A DNA stretch of 11,146 nucleotides from Candidatus Binatia bacterium (GTDB lineage Bacteria > Desulfobacterota_B > Binatia > UBA9968 > JAJDTQ01). Positions 1 through 5,639 of this stretch are shown piece by piece (within the stretch, counting starts at the first letter, position 1; each line of letters opens with the position of its first letter). The notes under the pieces were generated by a model. That model made no database searches, had not been told where the DNA came from, and saw only the letters and a list, made by a program, of their open reading frames with translations. The position numbers and the translations under genes are program-made. The stretch covers positions 1 through 11,146 of the forward strand of contig JAJDTQ010000150.1 of assembly GCA_022827045.1 (NCBI GenBank). The letters run 5' to 3'.

Positions 1-1
1 G

Positions 2-415
2 AGCCCGTGCGTCACGTTCAACGACCATTCCGGCTCCACCAAGAGCCTCAAGTACATCCGCGAGCACCTGGACCCGCTCCACGACATCGACTTCATTCCG
101 CCCTACGAGAACATCGAGGTGGACTACGAGGAGGGGACCGATCAGGAGGTGACCCTGCACGACGGTTCCCGCATCACGCTGCACAAGCTCGGCCACAACT
201 ACGACCCCACCAGCCGGATGCAGGCGGTGACCGCGCTGCACGCCGCGGTGGCGGAGCACAAGTTCCTGACCGGCCTCGTCTATCTGAACGAGGAGCGGGC
301 CGAGTTCATCGAGGACCTCAACCTCTGCGACACGCCGCTGGCCTTTCTGGACCAGGAGGCGGTGCAGCCGTTGCCGGATACACTGGATCAGATTAACGCC
401 GAACTGATGAAATAG
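2..415 (+). CDS. korB: 2-oxoacid:ferredoxin oxidoreductase, beta subunit (C-terminal fragment, 5' end outside window)
   Basis: This is the C-terminal 137 residues of a thiamine-pyrophosphate-binding beta subunit that, with an alpha subunit, oxidatively decarboxylates a 2-oxoacid (probably 2-oxoglutarate) to the acyl-CoA and reduces ferredoxin in the cytoplasm. The reading frame is open from base 2 and ends with TAG at 413-415. It begins with SPCVTFNDHSGSTKS, a segment I recognise from KorB-type beta subunits, followed by IREH and, later, the VDYEEGT and LHDGS stretches typical of the family's C-terminal part. The TPP-binding region and the start lie upstream of the window. A GTG at 119 is internal and is not the start. 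The alpha subunit would be expected just upstream. A strong hairpin follows the stop, so this is probably the last gene of its operon. The substrate could be another 2-oxoacid, so the symbol is a family-level guess. Confidence 0.88.
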   Translation, partial: SPCVTFNDHSGSTKSLKYIREHLDPLHDIDFIPPYENIEVDYEEGTDQEVTLHDGSRITLHKLGHNYDPTSRMQAVTALHAAVAEHKFLTGLVYLNEERAEFIEDLNLCDTPLAFLDQEAVQPLPDTLDQINAELMK

Positions 416-457
416 CTCGGCGACGCCACCCGCGTCCCAAGCCTGCGAAAAGATGTT

Positions 458-490
458 CACGGGCGGGTTTCACCCCGCCCGTGTCTTCTC
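458..490 (+). terminator. Rho-independent-type terminator after the oxidoreductase beta subunit
   Basis: A perfect 10-bp stem, CACGGGCGGG (458-467) pairing with CCCGCCCGTG (474-483), has a 6-base loop TTTCAC and is followed by the pyrimidine-rich TCTTCTC. It starts about 43 bases after the stop codon and ends 35 bases before the next gene. The T-tract is interrupted by C, so efficiency is uncertain, but position and stem strength fit a terminator that separates the two transcription units. Confidence 0.7.
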
Positions 491-517
491 CCCGCGACGC
501 ACGAGAAACCCTGACAC

Positions 518-1234
518 ATGAGCGAAGCGCGTGAAGTTCTGATCGTCCACACGTCCGACCTGCATCTGGGCGCCGACAGTCTCCTTACCGACGATGTTTC
601 CGGCAACGTGCCGGTACTTCGGCAGGTGCTTTCCACGGCGCGCGAGCAGCAGGCCGACCTCGTCATACTCGCGGGGGACACCTTCGACCACAACCGGCAG
701 CGCGCCCGGCTCCTGGAGGAGGTGTCGGCAGTCATGGCCGACGCCGGCCTTCCCATCATCATCCTTCCCGGAAATCACGATCCGCTGACCCCGGACTCGG
801 TCTACCGAAGGCCCGAGTTCTCCAACGCCGGCAACGTGCACGTGTTGGGCCTGACCGCCGACACGGGCGACTTCCCGGAGCTGGACCTGGAGATCTGGGG
901 CAGGCCCCACGTGGACTACCTGGACATGATGCCGCTCCCCGAGCCTCCCGAGCGGCGTACCCGCTGGCAGTTGGCCGTGGCCCACGGCCACTACGTGGAG
1001 GAAGAGCGTGGGTCGGAGGTGTTGCTGGGCTCGTGGCTGATCCGCCAGGAAAACCTCACCACCAGCGGCGCCGACTACGTCGCCCTCGGCCACTGGAACC
1101 GCGCCGTGCAGGTGGGCGACCAGCAAGTGCCCGCCTACTACTCCGGCTCCCCCAGCTACGCCGGCACCGTCAACGCCATCCGGCTGCACAGCGACGGCCG
1201 CATCGTCGTGACGCAGATTCCGGTGGCAATGTAA
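518..1234 (+). CDS. Metallophosphoesterase, SbcD/Mre11-like DNA-repair exonuclease family (short form)
   Basis: The 238-residue protein is a calcineurin-like metallophosphoesterase that should bind two metal ions. The motifs are all present in order: DLHLG (Asp14, His16), GDTFDH (Asp54, His58), GNHDP (Asn86, His87), AHGH (His156, His158) and GHWN (His192). A YSGSP segment near residue 208 and the motif spacing resemble the nuclease domain of SbcD/Mre11. Full SbcD proteins are clearly longer and carry a capping domain; this one stops soon after the phosphoesterase core, and no SbcC-like ATPase follows in the window. It may therefore be a stand-alone phosphodiesterase or nuclease; the substrate cannot be read from sequence. 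The ATG at 518 precedes the first motif by 13 codons, which suits the family, but its ribosome binding site is weak. The next gene starts 13 bases after the stop. Confidence 0.85.
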   Translation: MSEAREVLIVHTSDLHLGADSLLTDDVSGNVPVLRQVLSTAREQQADLVILAGDTFDHNRQRARLLEEVSAVMADAGLPIIILPGNHDPLTPDSVYRRPEFSNAGNVHVLGLTADTGDFPELDLEIWGRPHVDYLDMMPLPEPPERRTRWQLAVAHGHYVEEERGSEVLLGSWLIRQENLTTSGADYVALGHWNRAVQVGDQQVPAYYSGSPSYAGTVNAIRLHSDGRIVVTQIPVAM

Positions 1235-1247
1235 GGCAAGGGTACCG

Positions 1248-1553
1248 ATGCGCCGAGCAGTTGTTGAAAGACAACGTACGCTGCGTGTATGGCGCAACCA
1301 CAATCTTCTTGTTCACGCCGGCACCGATACGGAATGTGTCTGTGACAAGCAACCGGGCAGATTTCGTAAAGGTCAGAAGGTCGCCGGATGCGGCAAGTCC
1401 CGTTGCTGGCTGTGCAAGAGTGAAAAGCTCGCGAAGCGACCGACGGCACGAGACTACAGGCAAGAGCTCCGCTACAAGGAGTGGAGCAGCGAGTACGGAT
1501 ATTCTCGTGCTAAGAAGGGTGTCTCCGTTACCCCGAAATTCAAGGCGCTGTAA
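1248..1553 (+). CDS. Small cysteine-rich, probably zinc-binding conserved hypothetical protein
   Basis: This 101-residue protein has no function I can name, though its core resembles small conserved hypotheticals I have seen beside accessory genes. It has a compact cysteine cluster, CVC (Cys30, Cys32) and then CGKSRCWLC (Cys48, Cys53, Cys56), giving C-x-C-x15-C-x4-C-x2-C, which suggests a zinc site. The segment between, DKQPGRFRKGQK, is basic, and the N-terminal 20 residues and C-terminal tail are also Arg/Lys-rich, so nucleic-acid binding is plausible but inferred. The ATG at 1248 has a good AAGGG ribosome binding site at 1238-1242. The stop TAA at 1551-1553 overlaps the ribosome binding site of the antitoxin gene, which suggests translational coupling with the toxin-antitoxin pair. 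Base composition looks lower in G+C than the neighbouring housekeeping genes. Confidence 0.75.
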   Translation: MRRAVVERQRTLRVWRNHNLLVHAGTDTECVCDKQPGRFRKGQKVAGCGKSRCWLCKSEKLAKRPTARDYRQELRYKEWSSEYGYSRAKKGVSVTPKFKAL

Positions 1554-1559
1554 GGGGAG
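1553..1559 (+). promoter_or_regulatory. Strong ribosome binding site of the antitoxin gene
   Basis: AGGGGAG lies 6 bases before the ATG at 1566 and overlaps the TAA of the preceding cysteine-rich protein gene by one base. It fixes the antitoxin start and implies that ribosomes finishing the upstream gene can reinitiate here. Confidence 0.7.
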
Positions 1560-1565
1560 AAACGA

Positions 1566-1751
1566 ATGGTTGCAGCAAAGCAGAAAATGAAAGAAGTCAT
1601 CGAGTCACAGCCAGATGACGCGACCTACGAGGAAATCCTGCGCGAGCTTACGTTCGAGCGTATGGTGGATCGTGGCCTTGCGGATTCCCGAGCGGACCAT
1701 GCAATATCGAACGAGGAAATGGAACATCGCATCCGCTCATGGCAGAAATAA
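1566..1751 (+). CDS. Antitoxin of a type II toxin-antitoxin pair
   Basis: The 61-residue, mostly acidic and helix-forming protein should be the antitoxin that neutralises the toxin encoded by the next gene and, with it, represses the operon. Recognition rests on size, position and the sequence pattern: a YEEILRELTFERMVDRGLAD helix followed by the short ISNEEMEHRIRSW tail, a combination found in small antitoxins next to RelE/ParE toxins. There is no obvious full ribbon-helix-helix or Phd DNA-binding domain, so autoregulation is uncertain. The start has a strong ribosome binding site. The last 13 bases overlap the toxin gene in another frame, the usual coupling that makes antitoxin before toxin. 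Confidence 0.8.
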   Translation: MVAAKQKMKEVIESQPDDATYEEILRELTFERMVDRGLADSRADHAISNEEMEHRIRSWQK

Positions 1752-2035
1752 GATGGACGACTGAGGCGGAAATTTGGCTGAAGGACATTTTCGACTATAT
1801 CGCTCAGGACGATCCGAGCGCGGCCGCCAGGGTTGTGGCAGGAATATATGAGAAGGCACAGATGCTCGAGGAGTATCCGGAAATAGGGTACAGATACCGT
1901 TCTGAGCCTGAAGGCGAGATCCGCATATTACTCTACGGGCATTACAGAATTGCATATCTGCTGGCCGCCGACCGGCCGATCGATATTCTCGGGGTGTTTC
2001 ACGGCGCGCTGGAGATAGATCGATATCTTCCATGA
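1739..2035 (+). CDS. RelE/ParE-family toxin
   Basis: This 98-residue protein has the RelE/ParE toxin pattern: an N-terminal strand (EIRWTTEAE), two helices (WLKDIFDYIAQDDPSAAARVV), an LEEYPEIG turn, and a beta-sheet with RILLYGHYRIAYLL and IDILGVFHG. The spacing of the P-x-x-G turn, the Arg in IRILLY and the YRI-Y motif are those I expect in ParE-like members, which poison DNA gyrase; RelE members cleave mRNA at the ribosome. The sequence cannot decide between these mechanisms. The length is normal, and no key part looks missing, so it is probably active. It overlaps the antitoxin gene by 13 bases and has no good ribosome binding site of its own, so translation is probably coupled. The next gene is convergent, with 71 bases between stops. 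Confidence 0.88.
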   Translation: MAEIRWTTEAEIWLKDIFDYIAQDDPSAAARVVAGIYEKAQMLEEYPEIGYRYRSEPEGEIRILLYGHYRIAYLLAADRPIDILGVFHGALEIDRYLP

Positions 2036-2106
2036 AAAGTAACGTCTGTCTACAGTGCCACTCCTAACTTGCTCGTGTACGTTGCTTCCTTGCAGTAAGT
2101 ACGGTT

Positions 2107-3102
2107 TCAGTGATGGTGCCCGTGCTTCTTCTGCAACCCGCCGTGGCCCATGCGCAGGATGTCTTCCCGGGTCACCCGGGTTCCCGCCAGGAGCTTGGGC
2201 AGCATGAAGTCGAAGGCGGTGACCGGGTCGTGCAGGACGCACCCGGACAGGCCGAGGACCGGGATGTCGCCCAGGTAGCTCATCAGGAACATGGAGCCCG
2301 GCAGCACCGGGAAGCCGTGTGAGATAACGTCGGCGCCGCTGCGGCGGATGCCTTCCGGGGTGAGGTCGTCGGGATCCACGGACATGCCGCCGCTCACCAG
2401 GATGATCTCCGCACCCCTGGCCGCGAAGTCCTTGATGTGGCCGGCGATGACGTCGGGGTCGTCGGGCGCCAGGGTGGCCGGCTCCAGGGTCGAGCCCATG
2501 CCCTCCACCTTCGTCCGCACCGCCGGCTCGAAGCCGTCCTTGATGCGTCCGGTGAAGACCTCGCTCCCGGTCACCAGCAGGTAGACCTTTTTGTCCGGCA
2601 TGGCCGTCACCGCGACGATGGAACCGTCGGCGCAAAGGGCTTCGGCCTGTGCCACAAGCTCTTCCTTCACGACAATCGGGATGGTGCGGGTGCCGCCCAC
2701 CACGGTGCCTTCCCGGACGAACTCTCCGGAGGGCAGGGTTGCGAGGATCAGGTCCCCCAGTTCATTGAAGCGGAACAGCAACTCTTGATCCACCTCCAGC
2801 AGGCCATCCTTATCGGCCACTAGGTTGACGCGTCCCTCGCTCGGGTCGGTGAGCGTGAGACCGGCCCCGGCGGCCGCCCGGGCCAGTCGCTTCGCGGCGT
2901 CTTCCTCGTGCAGATCGTCTTCCGCCAGCTCCATGATGTAGATGTGGGCCTTGCCCACATCTAGGAGCCGTGGCACGTCCTCCTCGGCGATGAGGTGTCC
3001 GCGTTTGAACCGCGGCCCCTTGTGACCGCCGGGAATAATCTCCGTGATGTCGTGGGCCAGCCGCAGCCCTATCGCTTCTTCAACTGGAATGACTTTGAGC
3101 AT
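2107..3102 (-). CDS. Molybdopterin-binding protein, short MoeA-like (MoCF biosynthesis fold)
   Basis: This cytoplasmic protein of 331 residues carries a MoCF-biosynthesis (molybdopterin-binding) domain in its C-terminal half: VTGSEVFTGRIKDG (178-190), ILVSGGMSVDPDDLTPEG (234-251) and LSGCVLHDPVTAFDFMLP (285-302). The N-terminal part (VEEAIGLRLAHDITEIIPG, 7-25) resembles the opening of MoeA. It is shorter than typical MoeA (about 400 residues), and the usual GDEL-type loop reads TGSEV, so it probably belongs to the MoeA-related family often encoded near molybdoenzymes. A role in molybdate insertion or cofactor delivery is inferred. The protein ends in KKHGHHH, a possible metal-binding tail. 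The ATG at 3102 has a GGGAG site 9 bases upstream. It lies downstream of moaA and a cyclodeaminase-family gene on the same strand. Confidence 0.85.
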   Translation of the reverse strand: MLKVIPVEEAIGLRLAHDITEIIPGGHKGPRFKRGHLIAEEDVPRLLDVGKAHIYIMELAEDDLHEEDAAKRLARAAAGAGLTLTDPSEGRVNLVADKDGLLEVDQELLFRFNELGDLILATLPSGEFVREGTVVGGTRTIPIVVKEELVAQAEALCADGSIVAVTAMPDKKVYLLVTGSEVFTGRIKDGFEPAVRTKVEGMGSTLEPATLAPDDPDVIAGHIKDFAARGAEIILVSGGMSVDPDDLTPEGIRRSGADVISHGFPVLPGSMFLMSYLGDIPVLGLSGCVLHDPVTAFDFMLPKLLAGTRVTREDILRMGHGGLQKKHGHHH

Positions 3103-3120
3103 TAGCGATTTCTCCCGACA

Positions 3121-3234
3121 CCCATGTCGTCATTCCGGCGAAAGCCGGAATCCAGGAGGCGTGGAGCAGGGAGTCACTCCCGTTTGCCCCTCCTCACCCC
3201 TGGATTCCGGCTTTCGCCGGAATGACGATATGGG
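3121..3234. repeat. Long REP-like inverted repeat (36-base arms)
   Basis: The arm at 3121-3156 and the arm at 3199-3234 are reverse complements at 35 of 36 positions by my count, separated by 42 bases. Each arm itself contains the small palindrome ATTCCGGCGAAAGCCGGAAT. The spacer is also partly self-complementary (GGGAG TCA CTCCC near its middle, AGGAGG/CCTCCT-like outer parts), so the whole element could fold into one long hairpin. The arm core matches a repeat type I know as widespread between proteobacterial genes and often mistranslated as small proteins. It lies between the cyclodeaminase-family gene and the MoeA-like gene, a few bases from the latter's ribosome binding site. Confidence 0.85.
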
Positions 3235-3282
3235 GTATCCTTACCGTTCCGTATCCAGCCGCAGTTTTAACGCCGCCCGCCA

Positions 3283-3318
3283 GGCCGGAATCCAGAGGCG
3301 GGGCGGGACTAGTCCCGT
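3283..3318. repeat. Partial, decayed third copy of the repeat, overlapping a gene end
   Basis: GCCGGAATCCAG at 3284-3295 followed by AGGCG repeats the sequence running out of the left arm (from about 3145), with one G missing and further changes. It ends in the palindrome GGGACTAGTCCC at 3305-3316, where the main copy has GGGAGTCACTCCC. The stop codon (TAG on the minus strand) of the cyclodeaminase-family gene lies at 3309-3311, inside this palindrome. Confidence 0.6.
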
Positions 3319-4394
3319 ATGTTCTGGGTGAACCACTCCCTGGGGATTTCCCGGCCCGCGCCGAGTTCCCGGGCCTTGCGTACCACGTACCCTGCCACCG
3401 ATGCGAACTGAAGCCCCTGGGTGCCGTCGTTCAGGAACAGCGTCACGTCCGAATCCTTGCTCCGGCCTCGGACCGTACCGCCCATGAGATCCGTCAACAG
3501 CGGGTGCTGGCCGGCGAACAGGTCGACGCTCGGCGTGACGATGCGTTCCGTCTCGTCGTCGGTGCCGGCCACGTAGGAGGCGTATCCGGCGATGCGCTGC
3601 ATGCCTTGGTCCAGGGTGCCGATGGTGCCGCGTCCGAGCTTCACGATGACGTCGCAGCGGTCGAGGATGCCGGGTTCCCATTCGTTGCTGCGGACGCAGG
3701 TGACGAAGGCGCCGTCCCCCACCCAGCCGGAATTTTCCACCACCACCCGCACCGAGTCGGTGCAGGTCGCCACCATGTCCGATCCCCGCACCACCTCCTC
3801 CACGCCTTCCCGCGCCGTCACCGGCACGCCGAGCATCTCGCTCATTCTGCGCGCGTAAGCCTCGCGGTTGGCCTGGGTGGGACTGTAGACTTTCACCTCC
3901 CGGAGCTTGCGGACCTCGGCGAAGGCGCGCAGATAGGTCTCCGCCATGCCGCCGGAGCCGAGCATTCCGACCACTGCCGCGTCGTCGCGGGCCAGATAAC
4001 GGGCGGCCAGGCCGGCACAGGCGCCGACCCGCATGTGCTGGATGATGCCGTCGTTGATGATGGCCAGGGGTTCGGCGTTCCGCGCCGAGAAGACCAGCAC
4101 CAGCCCGCAGTAGGTGCCGGGCTCCATGCAGTACTTCTCCACCGTGCCGCCTTCCGGCCACTCCAACATGTCCGACTTCATCCGGATGGCGAACACGCCG
4201 AAGGAGCGGGAGGCTCCCTCCATGGTGCCCCAGCGGTACATGCGTTCGGGGTCGTCCTGGGGCACGTACAGGTCGATGCGCGGCCGGTACACCGCCCGTT
4301 GCGCCAGCAGGTCGCGGTAGCCGGTCTCCAGGGCATCGATGCACCCCTTCATGTCGAGGATTTCCTCTACGGTTTCATTGTTGATGAGCAGCAT
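3309..4394 (-). CDS. Ornithine cyclodeaminase/mu-crystallin family NAD(P)-dependent enzyme
   Basis: This 361-residue protein belongs to the ornithine cyclodeaminase/mu-crystallin family, cytoplasmic enzymes that use NAD(H) or NADP(H) on amino or imino acids. The visible hallmarks are an N-terminal substrate domain with RMKSD (Lys73) and HMRVGACAGLAARYLA (Arg122 onward), then a Rossmann fold opening with VVGMLGSGGMAETYLRAF (Gly146, Gly148) and a later CVRSNEWEPGIL stretch, and a C-terminal SDVTLFLNDGTQGLQF segment. Lys73 and Arg122 sit where the family's substrate-carboxylate-binding residues are expected. The substrate is not determined; ornithine cyclodeaminase, alanine dehydrogenase and ketimine reductase activities all occur in this family. 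The ATG at 4394 has an AGGA site 7 bases upstream. It follows moaA by 79 bases. The final codons and stop lie in a repeat remnant, so the C-terminus may have been altered. Confidence 0.88.
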   Translation of the reverse strand: MLLINNETVEEILDMKGCIDALETGYRDLLAQRAVYRPRIDLYVPQDDPERMYRWGTMEGASRSFGVFAIRMKSDMLEWPEGGTVEKYCMEPGTYCGLVLVFSARNAEPLAIINDGIIQHMRVGACAGLAARYLARDDAAVVGMLGSGGMAETYLRAFAEVRKLREVKVYSPTQANREAYARRMSEMLGVPVTAREGVEEVVRGSDMVATCTDSVRVVVENSGWVGDGAFVTCVRSNEWEPGILDRCDVIVKLGRGTIGTLDQGMQRIAGYASYVAGTDDETERIVTPSVDLFAGQHPLLTDLMGGTVRGRSKDSDVTLFLNDGTQGLQFASVAGYVVRKARELGAGREIPREWFTQNIRD

Positions 4395-4415
4395 GCGAGT
4401 GTCCTGGTGAAGCGG

Positions 4416-4444
4416 CCTCGACCGGGCGGGCGACCGGTGCGAGG
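4416..4444 (-). other. Hairpin between moaA and the cyclodeaminase-family gene
   Basis: CCTCGACCGG (4416-4425) can pair with CCGGT-G-CGAGG (4434-4444) with one bulged base and an 8-base loop. There is no T-tract on either side, so it is not a clear terminator; it may be a partial terminator or an RNA-stability element between the two genes. Confidence 0.35.
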
Positions 4445-4473
4445 AAGCACGCGCGGGGATCGGGGAGGGCGCG

Positions 4474-5487
4474 TCAGCCCCCCAGCGTAATCATCTCGAT
4501 CTTGTCGTGTTTCTCGGGGTCGTAGCCGTCGGGCGATCGTATGGCTTCGAGCCGTTCGGCCGAGAACCGGTCGGTGCGCCCGCTCCACACGGCTTCCATC
4601 CACTGGCGGATGTCGTCGTCGCCGGCTCCGCTCCGGAGCCGCGCCTTGAGGTCGTGGCCGGTGCGGGAGAAGAGGCACGTGACCAGGCGGCCGTCCGCGG
4701 TCAGGCGTCCGCGGCTGCAGGTGCCGCAGAACGGCTCGGTTACGGAAGCGACGATGCCCACCGTGCCCTTGCCGTCGCGGAACGTGTAGTCCACGGCCGG
4801 GGCGTTGCCACCGTCCCTGCCCGCCAGCTCCAGGGGGAAGCGCGCGTTGATGCGCTCGATGATCTCCTTCTTGGGCACGGTGCGTTCCAGGCGCCAGGCG
4901 TTGGCGGTGCCGACATCCATGTATTCGATGAAGCGAATCACGAAGCCGTGCTCCCGTCCGAATGCCACGAGCTCGAGGATGTCGTCCTCGTTGACACCTC
5001 GTTCGATCACCGCGTTGATCTTGACCGGTTCCAGGCCGGCGTCCCGGGCCGCGAACAGGCCCTTCAGGACTTCGTCCAGGTCGCCGCGCTTCGTGATACG
5101 CTCGAAACGCCCCGGGTCGAGGCTGTCGATGCTCACGTTGATCCGCTTGAGGCCGGCCGACCGCAGCACTTCAGCCATTTCGCTCAACCGCGAGCCGTTG
5201 GTGGTCAGCGCGATGTCCTCGATGCCGTGAATACCGGAAAGCTGGCGCACCAGATCCGGCAGGTCGCGCCGCAGCAACGGCTCACCCCCGGTCAGGCGGA
5301 TCTTCCTCACTCCCAGGGGCACGGCGAGCCGCACCACCCGGCAGATTTCCTCGTAGGTCAGGATCTCCCGCTTGTCGATCCAGTCGTAGTGGTCGAAGGG
5401 CATGCAGTAGGTGCAACGGAAGTTGCACCTATCCGTCACGGATATCCGCAGGTCCTGCAGCGGGCGATGGAATTGGTCCGTCAACAC
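4474..5487 (-). CDS. moaA: GTP 3',8-cyclase MoaA (molybdenum cofactor biosynthesis)
   Basis: MoaA is a radical-SAM enzyme that, with MoaC, turns GTP into cyclic pyranopterin monophosphate, the first step of molybdenum-cofactor synthesis. All hallmarks are present in this 337-residue protein: the radical-SAM cluster CNFRCTYC (Cys21, Cys25, Cys28), the SAM-binding TGGEP (66-70), the second 4Fe-4S site near the C-terminus, CGTC plus a Cys 14 residues later (Cys254, Cys257, Cys271), and the essential terminal double glycine (LGG, 335-337). The length is typical of the family. The start is read as GTG at 5487: an in-frame stop at 5521-5523 limits extension, and TTG at 5484 is the only close alternative. 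There is no Shine-Dalgarno sequence, and a promoter places transcription onset near the GTG. The cyclodeaminase-family and MoeA-like genes follow on the same strand. Confidence 0.97.
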   Translation of the reverse strand: MLTDQFHRPLQDLRISVTDRCNFRCTYCMPFDHYDWIDKREILTYEEICRVVRLAVPLGVRKIRLTGGEPLLRRDLPDLVRQLSGIHGIEDIALTTNGSRLSEMAEVLRSAGLKRINVSIDSLDPGRFERITKRGDLDEVLKGLFAARDAGLEPVKINAVIERGVNEDDILELVAFGREHGFVIRFIEYMDVGTANAWRLERTVPKKEIIERINARFPLELAGRDGGNAPAVDYTFRDGKGTVGIVASVTEPFCGTCSRGRLTADGRLVTCLFSRTGHDLKARLRSGAGDDDIRQWMEAVWSGRTDRFSAERLEAIRSPDGYDPEKHDKIEMITLGG

Positions 5488-5495
5488 GACAAAAC

Positions 5496-5524
5496 AATAT
5501 GGAACTCGCCAACCCGCAAGTCAA
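5496..5524 (-). promoter_or_regulatory. Probable sigma-70-type promoter of moaA
   Basis: Read on the minus strand, TTGACT (plus-strand 5519-5524) is followed after 17 bases by CATATT (5496-5501). This matches the -35 consensus at five of six bases and the -10 at four of six. Transcription would begin about 5488-5489, next to the GTG start at 5487, so the mRNA would be leaderless or nearly so. Confidence 0.5.
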
Positions 5525-5542
5525 GGAGCGAGCGGCGGCAGC

Positions 5543-5571
5543 TTGACGGATGACGCTTCAGGCGGAATAAT
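5543..5571 (+). promoter_or_regulatory. Sigma-70-type promoter of the isochorismatase-family gene
   Basis: TTGACG (5543-5548), a 17-base spacer and AATAAT (5566-5571) match the consensus at five of six bases in each box. Transcription would begin near 5578, giving a 5' untranslated region of about 60 bases before the ATG at 5640. The box lies inside the divergent intergenic region shared with moaA. Confidence 0.55.
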
Positions 5572-5624
5572 TGCTTAGAAATACAAGGACGTGCGTTGCC
5601 GAGACGGCGGTGCCCGCCGGTTTC

Positions 5625-5633
5625 GGAGAGGAG
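5625..5633 (+). promoter_or_regulatory. Ribosome binding site deciding the isochorismatase-family start
   Basis: GGAGAGGAG is a strong Shine-Dalgarno sequence 6 bases before the ATG at 5640. It favours this start over an in-frame TTG at 5571 that would add 23 residues and lies within the promoter. Confidence 0.75.
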
Positions 5634-5639
5634 TCACTT

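Noticed and set aside
2036..2106. Convergent gap after the toxin gene, checked for a shared terminator
   Set aside because: Only weak 4-base stems were found, with no T-tract on either strand.
3044..3331. Plus-strand open frame encoding a peptide with HSGESRNP and SGFRRND motifs
   Set aside because: These motifs are the known translation product of this kind of intergenic repeat. The frame spans the inverted repeat and the ends of two minus-strand genes, so it is not a real gene.
3222..4490. 422-codon plus-strand open frame opposite the cyclodeaminase-family gene
   Set aside because: The opposite strand has a complete family match with motifs and a good ribosome binding site; this frame is low-complexity and starts inside the repeat.
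5409..5430. Perfect 8-base inverted repeat AGGTGCAA/TTGCACCT inside moaA
   Set aside because: It falls on the codons of the CNFRCTYC cluster motif, where two Cys codons (TGC) and fixed neighbours can create it by chance; no regulatory role is needed.
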